A stretch of DNA of 13,047 nucleotides, from NCBI GenBank assembly GCA_038230275.1, contig JBBRNO010000168.1, forward strand, positions 1 to 13,047, written 5' to 3'. Each line of letters begins with the position of its first letter. The first letter of the stretch is position 1. The notes under the pieces were generated by a model, which saw nothing but the letters and a program-made list of their open reading frames with translations, was not told where the DNA came from and did no database searches. The translations under genes and the position numbers were made by a program. This document shows, one piece after another, positions 7,235 through 13,047 of the stretch. Source of the DNA: JANXXV01 sp038230275. GTDB lineage: Bacteria; Acidobacteriota; Terriglobia; Bryobacterales; Bryobacteraceae.

Positions 7235-7738
7235 ATGACACCCGAAAACGCAAGCGCGATCCTCGAGTTCCTCTGCGGCACCCTGGAACAGGAAATCAAA
7301 ACGACCCGGAGCATTTTGGCCGCCGTGCCGGACGACAAAGGCGACTACACGCCACACCCAACCTCAATGACGGCACTCGCTCTAGCCATTCATTTAGCCA
7401 CGGCGGATGCATGGTTCCTAGGCGGCATTATCAACGGCGCGTACGAAATGCCCGACGGAAAAGCCGCCGAGCAATTCAAGAAGGCGTCGGACGTGGTAGC
7501 GTTCTACGACGCGACAATGCCCGCGCTGCTGGCACAGGTGAAAAGTATGTCAGGCGAGAAGATCTCCACGCCCATTCCATTCTTTGACTGGAATATGCCG
7601 GGCTTGAACTACCTGAACATCATGCTGATGCACTCCTCGCACCATCGCGGGCAACTTTCCACCTACCTGCGGCCCATGGGCGCCAAGGTTCCGGCCATTT
7701 ACGGTGGCAGCGCCGATACGGCAGCGGCATCGGCGTAG
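7235..7738 (+). CDS. DinB-like/DUF664-type metal-binding four-helix protein
   Basis: This 167-residue cytoplasmic protein with no signal peptide has the layout of the DinB/YfiT four-helix bundle. Three histidines fit the usual metal triad: His53 in AIHLATAD, and His133 and His137 in MHSSHHRGQLSTYL (132-145), followed by the family-typical RPMGAKVPAIYG (146-157). Members include damage-induced proteins of unknown activity and thiol-dependent transferases. No specific substrate can be named here. The gene stands between a sugar-acid dehydratase-like gene and a secreted peptidase, 24 bases after the former and 21 bases before the latter, each with its own -10-like box. Confidence 0.9.
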   Translation: MTPENASAILEFLCGTLEQEIKTTRSILAAVPDDKGDYTPHPTSMTALALAIHLATADAWFLGGIINGAYEMPDGKAAEQFKKASDVVAFYDATMPALLAQVKSMSGEKISTPIPFFDWNMPGLNYLNIMLMHSSHHRGQLSTYLRPMGAKVPAIYGGSADTAAASA

Positions 7739-7747
7739 GCCTGACCC

Positions 7748-7760
7748 TATAATCGGTGAA
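7748..7760 (+). promoter_or_regulatory. Consensus TATAAT box of a predicted leaderless M20 peptidase mRNA
   Basis: A perfect TATAAT (7748-7753) is followed by six bases and then the ATG at 7760. A standard -10 to +1 distance puts the transcript start on the A of the start codon. No -35 box is obvious at the normal spacing. Confidence 0.55.
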
Positions 7761-9157
7761 TGAAGAGTCTCTGGGTTCTTGCGGTGCTTTGTTGTATCCC
7801 GTCCACCGCCGCCGAAAAGCATCGCGTTGAGTGGCAAAAGCTGGCACCGGAGATCCTGGAGAAATACAGCGCGCTCCTCCGCATCGACACCAGCAATCCG
7901 CCTGGCAATGAGACCAAGGCGGCGGCGTATCTGAAGAATGTCCTCGAGCGCGAAGGGTTTCAAACGAAGTCCTTCGCGCTAGACGCCACGCGCGCCAATC
8001 TGGTCACACGGCTAAAAGGGAACGGCAGCAAACGTCCGCTACTGATGATGGGCCATACCGACGTGGTCGGCGTGCAGCGCGGCAAGTGGACCGTCGATCC
8101 TTTCGTGGCAGTCCGAAAGGACGGCTATGTCTATGGCCGGGGAACCAATGACGACAAAGATATCGTCACTGCGTGCCTGATGGTGATGCTGCTGCTGAAG
8201 CGCATGAACGTGCAGTTGGACCGCGATGTGATCTTCCTGGCGGAGGCCGGCGAGGAAGGCACCACTCACGTCGGAATCGATTTCATGGTGAACCAGCACT
8301 GGAGTGAAATCGACGCCGAGTATGCCATCACCGAAGGCGGCGGCGGTGTGGCGCGGAACGGCCAACCGCGGTTTGTCAGCATTACCACCACCGAAAAGGT
8401 ATCGCGCGGAGCGAAACTGATCGCGCATGGAACGGCAGGCCATGGCTCAGTGCCCCGCCCCGACAACGCGGTTTCCCATCTGGCTATGGCCGTGGGAGCA
8501 TTGGCCGCATGGCAACCGCCGATGCGGCTGAACGACACCACCAGAGCCTACTTTGAACGTCTGGCGACAATCAGTGCGCCGGCGGAAGCGTTTCGCTACA
8601 ACCATGTGGCCGATGCGGCGAAGTCCGCCGGCATTCAGTCTTACTTCGCCGCCAATGAACTGCAACACAACTCCATTCTTCGTACCTCCGTTGTTCCCAC
8701 GATGCTGAACGCGGGCTTCCGCTCAAACGTGATTCCGTCTGAAGCGGAAGCCACCCTGGATATCCGCGCGCTGCCCGATGAGGACATGCCTAAATTCTTC
8801 GCGGAGATGAAACGCGTGATCAACGATGCCGGCGTGGAGATCGTTCCGGTGAAAGGCGGCCGGCCCGCGGGCAAACCGTCCAGCATGAATACGGATATGT
8901 TCCGCGCCATGGAAAACGCGGCGAAGAAAACATACCCCGGCGCCATCACGCTTCCCGCCATGTTGACCGGCGCCACGGACATGGCGCAGTTGCGCGCCAA
9001 AGGCGTCAGCGCCTATGGGTTCGGCCCGTTGATCGACGAGAAAGACCGGTCTGCCAACGGCGCGCACAGCGACGACGAGAGGCTAGAGGAAACCGCCCTT
9101 TACAAGATGGTGGAATTCGTATGGAATGCGGTGATCGAAGTCGCCGCGGCAAAATAG
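7760..9157 (+). CDS. Secreted M20-family zinc metallopeptidase
   Basis: This 465-residue M20/M28-fold hydrolase is of the carboxypeptidase / dipeptidase / ArgE-like group. Residues 1-18 look like a signal peptide (MKSLWVLAVL core, cleavage after STAA), so it probably acts in the periplasm on peptides or acylated amino acids. The active-site set is complete: His99 and Asp101 (GHTDVV), bridging Asp131 in GRGTNDDKD, catalytic Glu165 with Glu166 (AGEEG), Glu192 (ITEGG) and His436 (GAHSDDE). The dimerisation insert lies at about 210-330, with GTAGHGSVPRPDNA (224-237) supplying the His used across the dimer. Exact substrate preference cannot be told from sequence. It ends 6 bases from the stop of the convergent biotin carrier gene. 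Confidence 0.93.
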   Translation: MKSLWVLAVLCCIPSTAAEKHRVEWQKLAPEILEKYSALLRIDTSNPPGNETKAAAYLKNVLEREGFQTKSFALDATRANLVTRLKGNGSKRPLLMMGHTDVVGVQRGKWTVDPFVAVRKDGYVYGRGTNDDKDIVTACLMVMLLLKRMNVQLDRDVIFLAEAGEEGTTHVGIDFMVNQHWSEIDAEYAITEGGGGVARNGQPRFVSITTTEKVSRGAKLIAHGTAGHGSVPRPDNAVSHLAMAVGALAAWQPPMRLNDTTRAYFERLATISAPAEAFRYNHVADAAKSAGIQSYFAANELQHNSILRTSVVPTMLNAGFRSNVIPSEAEATLDIRALPDEDMPKFFAEMKRVINDAGVEIVPVKGGRPAGKPSSMNTDMFRAMENAAKKTYPGAITLPAMLTGATDMAQLRAKGVSAYGFGPLIDEKDRSANGAHSDDERLEETALYKMVEFVWNAVIEVAAAK

Positions 9158-9168
9158 CGCAAGCTATT
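9153..9168. other. Hairpin with both stop codons at the M20 / biotin-carrier convergence
   Basis: AATAGC (9153-9158) and GCTATT (9163-9168) pair perfectly around a GCAA loop, a GNRA-type tetraloop on the plus-strand transcript. The arms contain the TAG stop of the M20 gene (9155-9157) and of the biotin carrier gene (9166..9164). On the minus transcript the stem is followed by only two more T residues, so it is at best a weak terminator; it could instead protect mRNA 3' ends. Confidence 0.4.
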
Positions 9169-9658
9169 CGATCGAAGCCAGCACTTCTCCCGCGCTCACC
9201 GTCGCGCCTTCCGCGACGGGAATCGCAGTCACTACGCCAGCCCGCAGTGCCTTCAATTCGTTCTGCATCTTCATCGCTTCCATCACCACAATTCCCTGCC
9301 CCGGCTCCACTGAATCCCCTGCGCTCACCAGCAGGCGCACAATCTTTCCGGGCATCGGCGCGACGATGGTCTGCCGCCCTTCCCCTGCCATCGCGCCGGT
9401 CTTGCGCCGCGGAGCCCGGGGATCCGTGATTTCGATATCGAAGACGCTGCCTTCGACGTCGACAGTCCTTGCCGATCCGGTGCCGCTGGACTGCGCCAGA
9501 TAGCTGACTCCGTCCATCAGCACCGAAAAAACGCCAGGCTCCACTTCCACAATTGAGGCGGACCCAGAACGGTCCAACAGTGAAAAATGCACCAGGCCGT
9601 CTTTCTGAAGGACTTCAATAGAGCGGGATTTTCCGTTGATAACCAGTTCACGCTTCAT
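9164..9658 (-). CDS. Biotin carboxyl carrier protein (biotinyl/lipoyl attachment domain)
   Basis: This 164-residue protein has a C-terminal biotinyl domain (about 95-164). The biotin-accepting lysine is Lys130 in the classic MEAMKMQNEL (126-135), preceded by the hinge VAPMPGKI (99-106) and followed by the mirrored half ending AGEVLASIE. The N-terminal 80 residues form a beta-rich region of the sort seen in carrier subunits of acetyl-/propionyl-CoA carboxylases or oxaloacetate/methylmalonyl-CoA decarboxylases, ahead of a short basic linker (PRAPRRK, 80-86). It would carry CO2 from a biotin carboxylase to a carboxyltransferase, yet neither partner is next to it in this window. The ATG at 9658 lacks a clear Shine-Dalgarno. 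It diverges from the exported globin gene with 51 bases between starts. Confidence 0.92.
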   Translation of the reverse strand: MKRELVINGKSRSIEVLQKDGLVHFSLLDRSGSASIVEVEPGVFSVLMDGVSYLAQSSGTGSARTVDVEGSVFDIEITDPRAPRRKTGAMAGEGRQTIVAPMPGKIVRLLVSAGDSVEPGQGIVVMEAMKMQNELKALRAGVVTAIPVAEGATVSAGEVLASIE

Positions 9659-9696
9659 CAGGCAGGCACTACAAAGCGTACCAGACCAGATCAGGC

Positions 9697-9709
9697 GATA
9701 ATAAAATTC
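9697..9709 (+). promoter_or_regulatory. Putative -10 box of the exported globin gene
   Basis: GATAAT (9697-9702) ends 7 bases before the GTG start at 9710, placing the transcript start about one base upstream of the start codon. An overlapping TAAAAT (9702-9707) is a less well placed alternative. The 51-base divergent region also holds short direct repeats (CAGGCAGG at 9659-9666, CCAGACCAGA at 9681-9690). Confidence 0.4.
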
Positions 9710-10132
9710 GTGAGATTCGCAATCATCCTTCTAGCCCTAACTTTGGCCTCTGCCCAAGACAAGCCGGTGAGATCGCTCTACGAACGGGTAGGCCGTTATG
9801 ACGCAATCGCCGCCATCGCCGACGACTACCTGAAGGGCATTCGCGCCGACCCGCAATTTACCCGCTTCACCGGACGGAGTGCGGACTCGCTGAAGCGCGC
9901 CCGGCAGCTCTTGAAAGACCAGCTTTGCGCCATGACGGGCGGCCCTTGCGTCTATGTCGGCCGTGATATGGAAACCGCCCACGGCGGACTGGCCATCAAT
10001 GATGCGGAGTGGGCGGCAAACATGAAATACATGTCGGCGGCGCTCGATAAAAACAACATTACCGGCCGGGATAAGGAAGAATTTCTGGAACTGGTGGAAT
10101 CGCTGAAGAAGCACATAGCGGGTCGAAAATAG
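9710..10132 (+). CDS. Exported group 1 truncated hemoglobin
   Basis: I chose the GTG at 9710 because it gives a 140-residue protein starting with a clean signal peptide (RFAIILLALTLASA, cleavage before QDKPV). An upstream reading from 9587 would add 41 residues with no export or globin character, overlapping the divergent gene. The mature part fits a 2/2 globin of group 1: SLYERVGRYDAIAAI at the start, GGPCVYVGRDM (77-87) and the heme-binding proximal histidine His91 in METAHGGL. By eye-alignment to mycobacterial trHbN the B10 position is Leu41 rather than the ligand-binding Tyr, with Tyr40 beside it. Cys73 and Cys80 could form a disulfide in the periplasm. Export suggests O2/NO handling or electron transfer outside the cytoplasm. 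The gene converges on the permease gene with only two bases between stops. Confidence 0.88.
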   Translation: MRFAIILLALTLASAQDKPVRSLYERVGRYDAIAAIADDYLKGIRADPQFTRFTGRSADSLKRARQLLKDQLCAMTGGPCVYVGRDMETAHGGLAINDAEWAANMKYMSAALDKNNITGRDKEEFLELVESLKKHIAGRK

Positions 10133-10137
10133 CGCTA
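10130..10137. other. Palindrome TAGCGCTA containing two convergent stop codons
   Basis: The globin stop (TAG, 10130-10132) and the permease stop (TAG on the minus strand, 10137..10135) are the two arms of one 8-base perfect palindrome. There is no room for a conventional terminator between the genes. Confidence 0.6.
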
Positions 10138-11439
10138 ATCCTCCACTGGCGGCTTGCCTCGCCAAATGAAATAGAACGGCACACCCGCCGCGGCAATTGC
10201 GATTGCCATCAGGGATGGTTTCGTCTGCGTGATTAGTGCATCGGCCATGAACCAAACCGAGACAATCAGGAAAAGAATCAGAGTGTAGGGATAGCCCCAC
10301 ATTCTATACGGACGTGGAAGATCCGGCAGCTTCTTCCGGAGCACCCACACGGCCGCTACGCTCAACGCATAGAAAAACCAAGCCGACAGAATGGAATACG
10401 AGAACAGCGTTTCGTAGGAACCAGTCATGATCAGCAGGCTGGACCAGATGGCTTGCGCCACAATGGCGAACGCCGGAGTCTTGAAGCGCGGATGCACCTG
10501 CCCGAAACGGCGAAAGAACATGCCATCGCGTGCTTGGGCAAACGGAACGCGGGCGGCGGTCAGAATGTTGCCGTTGATCGCGCCAATCACGGAGAGCAAC
10601 ACCACGGCAGACAGGATAGTGGCGCCAAGGGAACCCATGGTGCGTTCAGCTACTGCGGAACCCACTCGTTCGGTTGCAGCGATCTCCGCCACCGTCATCA
10701 CATTCATGTAGGCAATATTCGCCGAGAGATAAAGCACGATGACAGCGGCCATGGCCAGCATCAGGGATAGTGGTAGATTTCGTTCCGGGTGCTTGACCTC
10801 TCCTGCCACGAAACTGACATAGCTCCAGCCGTTGTACGCCATCAGGCAGGCTGTCATCGCGACCCCGATTCCGGTGTAGGAAACTGGCAACGCCGCACTT
10901 TCCACATGAGGCGGCCCTTGCGTATAGAAAGCCGCCGCGCCAATCACCAACACCAACCCGGCAATTTTTGCCGTGGTGAAAATTCGCTGAATCCAGGCGC
11001 CCTGCACCACTCCGATGTAGTTGATGGCGGACAGCACGGCTACCAGGAACAGCGACACCGCGGTTCGCATCGGCGGAGTAAGCGGAATGAAGTGGTCCAG
11101 ATAAATGGAGAACCCAACCGCCAGAAATGCGATACCGCCGGGCAGCACCGCCAGCACGAATACCCATCCGCACAGGAACGCGCAGCAAGGGCCGTAGGCT
11201 TCGCGCAGATACACGTACTGGCCACCCGTGGCCGGCATCATCGCTCCCAGTTCCGCGTAGGCCAGCGCACCGAATGCGGAGAGGATTCCGGCCACAATCC
11301 AAACCGCCAGAATCGCACCGCGCGATGGCAAACTTCGCGCGATGACGTTGGGCAAGAGAAAAATACCGGAGCCAATCACGATGCCGATGATGATCAGGGT
11401 CGCGTCCAGCAACCCCAGCTTGCGAAGAAGTTGATCCAT
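10135..11439 (-). CDS. APC-superfamily amino-acid permease
   Basis: This 434-residue integral membrane protein has about 12 hydrophobic helices. The first helix carries the APC substrate-binding motif IGIVIGSGIFLLPN (18-31), with the unwound GSG segment that contacts the amino-acid backbone. The motif AYAELGAMMPATGGQYVYLREAYG at about 60-83 (helix 2 and loop) is typical of the APC/LAT-like branch (for example SteT-type exchangers). AGEVKHPERNLPLS at about 214-227 and RVPFAQARDGMFF at about 296-308 are further family blocks. It should move an amino acid or related compound across the inner membrane; which one is not readable. It starts 5 bases after the stop of the PIG-L gene, has no independent promoter or strong Shine-Dalgarno, and so is probably translated by coupling from the same mRNA. 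Confidence 0.93.
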   Translation of the reverse strand: MDQLLRKLGLLDATLIIIGIVIGSGIFLLPNVIARSLPSRGAILAVWIVAGILSAFGALAYAELGAMMPATGGQYVYLREAYGPCCAFLCGWVFVLAVLPGGIAFLAVGFSIYLDHFIPLTPPMRTAVSLFLVAVLSAINYIGVVQGAWIQRIFTTAKIAGLVLVIGAAAFYTQGPPHVESAALPVSYTGIGVAMTACLMAYNGWSYVSFVAGEVKHPERNLPLSLMLAMAAVIVLYLSANIAYMNVMTVAEIAATERVGSAVAERTMGSLGATILSAVVLLSVIGAINGNILTAARVPFAQARDGMFFRRFGQVHPRFKTPAFAIVAQAIWSSLLIMTGSYETLFSYSILSAWFFYALSVAAVWVLRKKLPDLPRPYRMWGYPYTLILFLIVSVWFMADALITQTKPSLMAIAIAAAGVPFYFIWRGKPPVED

Positions 11440-11444
11440 GTCGG

Positions 11445-12398
11445 CTACTTGACCGGCACGGCGTTCTTCTGGATGTAATCGTCGAGCCGCGATTTCGGCG
11501 GGCCGATGTAGTGGAAGGCTTCGGCGTATTCCACGCCATACTTCTTGCCCTGTTCGCGATTCCCGGCCAGCATGAATTCTTTGATGTAATTCCGATCCGC
11601 GGTGCGATCGTCGCCGTCACCCAGAATTGGCAGCTTCTTGCCCTGCTTGGCCAGTTCCACTCGCAGCTTCGACCCGTGGTGCCCGCCGGGGCCCTTGGCG
11701 ATATTGCACAGATTCGCGTCAATCTTCTTTTCAAACGTTCCGCTGATATCCACCACGCGGTTGATATCCGGGTGGCGAACATAATAATACTTCTCCGTTA
11801 CCGCCCGCGCCTTCAGCCCTGCGGCCAACTGCTCCGGATAATCGTGCACGCGTCCGGCCATCCAGGATGCAGCCTCCACGCAATGGCCCAGCACGTAGTG
11901 GTCCGGGTTCTCTTCATCGTGGCCCCATGGGTCGTAGCAGAAGACGGTGTCCACCTTCAAGAAGCGGAACAGAAAAATCAACCGGCAGATCAGTTCGTTG
12001 CGGGAAATATCGCTCATGCGGTGGTTGTTGTAGTTGAGGGAAAAATGTTTCTCCAGCCCCAGTGCGCGCGTTTGTTCATCTACCTCACGCTCGTTCCGTA
12101 GAACGTTTTCGCCAACCGTGCCCGGTTCGCCAACGTCATCGCCCATATCATCGTTCGTGGCGCGGATCATGTAGCCGGTGTAGCCCTCTTTAATCAGCTT
12201 GGCGACAGTGCCGCCGCAAAGTATGGCGATGTCGTCGGAGTGCGGTTGAATGGCCGCCAGAACCTTGCCCTTATGCGGAGTGCCCGGCTGCTGGCCTTCA
12301 AAGTAGGGAGCCGTCGCCGCCTGTTGAGCACTGCCCCTGTTGAGGCTGCCGGCGGCCATCCCGGCAATTACGGTTTGAAAAAAGTCGCGCCTTTGCAT
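11445..12398 (-). CDS. Exported PIG-L (LmbE-like) zinc deacetylase
   Basis: The protein has 317 residues from the ATG at 12398. I prefer this to the TTG at 12434 or ATG at 12407 because the protein then opens with a twin-arginine-type signal (MQRRDFFQTVIAGMAAGS) and the ATG lies one base after a predicted transcript start. The PIG-L hallmark appears as QPHSDDIAILCGG (51-63): His53 and Asp56 are expected zinc ligands and Asp55 the catalytic base. The distal motif is GHDEENPDHYVLGH (159-172), supplying the third ligand. Family members remove acetyl from N-acetylglucosamine-type sugars (MshB, PIG-L, BshB). This one, being exported, more likely acts on an extracytoplasmic N-acyl sugar or glycoconjugate. 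The HGSKLR region (241-246) and long C-terminal part are seen in larger family members. Transcribed with the downstream amino-acid permease. Confidence 0.9.
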   Translation of the reverse strand: MQRRDFFQTVIAGMAAGSLNRGSAQQAATAPYFEGQQPGTPHKGKVLAAIQPHSDDIAILCGGTVAKLIKEGYTGYMIRATNDDMGDDVGEPGTVGENVLRNEREVDEQTRALGLEKHFSLNYNNHRMSDISRNELICRLIFLFRFLKVDTVFCYDPWGHDEENPDHYVLGHCVEAASWMAGRVHDYPEQLAAGLKARAVTEKYYYVRHPDINRVVDISGTFEKKIDANLCNIAKGPGGHHGSKLRVELAKQGKKLPILGDGDDRTADRNYIKEFMLAGNREQGKKYGVEYAEAFHYIGPPKSRLDDYIQKNAVPVK

Positions 12399-12434
12399 AG
12401 GACACATTAGATAGTAGTGCCGTGTTCCCGTCAA
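12399..12434 (-). promoter_or_regulatory. Sigma-70-type promoter of the PIG-L / permease unit
   Basis: On the minus strand TTGACG (12434..12429) and TCTAAT (12411..12406) are separated by exactly 17 bases, matching the consensus at 5 of 6 positions each. The predicted start is 12399, one base before the ATG at 12398. The promoter sits in the 40-base gap after the aldolase stop, so the PIG-L/permease pair can be transcribed on its own. A small inverted repeat ACCT-AGC-AGGT lies just upstream of the -35 box. Confidence 0.65.
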
Positions 12435-12438
12435 CCTG

Positions 12439-13047
12439 CTAGGTGCGAAACGATGGATCTTTCTTGTCCATCAACCGCATCAGCGCCGCAAATTCGGGGT
12501 TGGGATTGCGGCTGTAACCTTTGTCCCCCTCGGCAACCAGAAAGTCGTCGCTCAACGCCGCACTCAACTCGCAAACCTGCTTCGGCGGGATCAGCAGCGG
12601 CACCCCTGTTGCTTGCGCGGCCAACTGCACCTGGCAGGCACGCTCCAGCCGGAACATCCGGACGAAGGCCTGCGCTACCGTTTGCCCGCACGTCAGCAAT
12701 CCATGATTTTTCAGAATCAGAACGTGCTTATCGCCAAGGTTTGCCGCCAACCGCTGACGCTCCTCCAAATCCAGACTCGGCCCTTCGAAATCGTGATAGG
12801 CGACGCGGTCGTAGTAGCCCAGCGCATACATCGATACCGGCAGCAGGCCATCTTTCAGCGCCGCAACCGCCATTCCCGCGGTGGTATGAGTATGAAAAAT
12901 ACACTGCGCATCGGCGCGCGTCATATGGATGGCACTATGGATCACGAATCCGGCAGGGTTGATCTCCTGGTTCTGGTCGCCCACGATTTTGCCGTGCATA
13001 TCCACCTTCACCAGATTTGAGGCGCATACTTCATCGAAGCGAAGCCC
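12439..13047 (-). CDS. Class II aldolase/adducin-family protein, 5' end off window
   Basis: The frame stays open from the right edge (13047) to the TAG at 12439, giving 202 visible residues. A GTG at 13011 could be mistaken for the start, but the 12 codons before it (GLRFDEVCASNL) are family-like, so the true start lies outside the window, probably about 50 residues upstream. Visible class II aldolase features are the zinc-binding FHTHT (about 51-55, counting from the window edge), YHDFEGP (about 84-90) and KNHGLLTCG (about 113-121) with the third histidine. The ending PEFAALMRLMDKKDPSFR is usual for stand-alone family members. Relatives include fuculose- and ribulose-phosphate aldolases/epimerases and enzymes of unknown role. 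The classic catalytic acid is not evident, so a sugar-phosphate activity is uncertain. The downstream PIG-L gene has its own promoter, so co-transcription is possible but not required. Confidence 0.88.
   Translation of the reverse strand, partial: GLRFDEVCASNLVKVDMHGKIVGDQNQEINPAGFVIHSAIHMTRADAQCIFHTHTTAGMAVAALKDGLLPVSMYALGYYDRVAYHDFEGPSLDLEERQRLAANLGDKHVLILKNHGLLTCGQTVAQAFVRMFRLERACQVQLAAQATGVPLLIPPKQVCELSAALSDDFLVAEGDKGYSRNPNPEFAALMRLMDKKDPSFRT

Noticed and set aside
5981..7357. 458-residue minus-strand open frame
   Set aside because: It lies opposite the enolase-superfamily gene, whose motifs are complete; the antisense frame shows only His/Arg/Gly-rich shadow composition.
9587..9709. Upstream extension of the globin gene by 41 codons
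   Set aside because: It overlaps the divergent biotin carrier gene, adds no globin or export feature and would bury the signal peptide; the GTG at 9710 is better.
12399..12434. TTG and ATG starts further upstream for the PIG-L gene
   Set aside because: These codons lie inside or upstream of the likely -10 box, so they would not be in the predicted mRNA; starting at 12398 leaves the Tat-type signal at the N-terminus.
12439..13011. Complete class II aldolase gene starting at the GTG at 13011
   Set aside because: The frame stays open with family-like residues up to the window edge, so the gene is cut rather than starting there.
1..13047. CRISPR array, mobile element or defence island
   Set aside because: No spaced repeats, transposase, integrase, phage or nuclease genes were found; composition is even across the window.

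Overview
The window is a gene-dense, roughly 60% G+C stretch of ordinary bacterial chromosome. It holds twelve protein-coding genes (one cut by each window edge). I see no RNA gene, insertion sequence, CRISPR array, integrase or attachment site. The mix fits an environmental, heterotrophic, Gram-negative-type bacterium with a periplasm: a periplasmic di-heme oxidoreductase of the DUF1111 type, a PEGA-domain Ser/Thr kinase, a molybdenum sulfite-oxidase-like enzyme carrying a heme c tail, a secreted PIG-L deacetylase, a DinB-like protein and a secreted M20 peptidase. My best guess is an Acidobacteriota member (Solibacter/Bryobacter-like). That is inferred from protein character only, because no rRNA is present.

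Left block, minus strand (1-3862): a transmembrane Ser/Thr kinase is followed, with a 4-base ATGA overlap, by the sulfite-oxidase-like/cytochrome c fusion. After an 87-base gap comes a DHOR-type di-heme protein that runs off the left edge. Both enzymes act outside the cytoplasm and carry CxxCH heme sites, so this looks like a periplasmic redox module next to a kinase with an extracytoplasmic PEGA region. The DHOR gene has its own promoter-like sequence with a duplicated TTGACA box, a palindrome over the start region and a Shine-Dalgarno sequence.

Central block, plus strand (3924-9157): ftsY (SRP receptor), ribD (riboflavin synthesis), a galactonate-dehydratase-like enolase-superfamily enzyme, a DinB-like four-helix protein and an M20 metallopeptidase follow in the same direction with short gaps. 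The functions are unrelated, and most of these genes have their own -10-like box directly before the start codon.

Right block (9164-13047): a stand-alone biotin carboxyl carrier protein (minus) diverges from an exported truncated hemoglobin (plus). The hemoglobin gene converges on a minus-strand pair, PIG-L deacetylase then amino-acid permease. A class II aldolase family gene on the minus strand is cut by the right edge.

The most notable cross-window signal is translational. Seven genes lack a clear Shine-Dalgarno sequence and instead carry a TATAAT-like hexamer 6 to 12 bases before the start codon, which predicts leaderless or nearly leaderless mRNAs. Two of these cases are striking. At ribD a 14-bp tandem duplication creates the -10 box at its own junction. 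At the PIG-L gene a TTGACG-N17-TCTAAT promoter puts the transcript start one base before the ATG.
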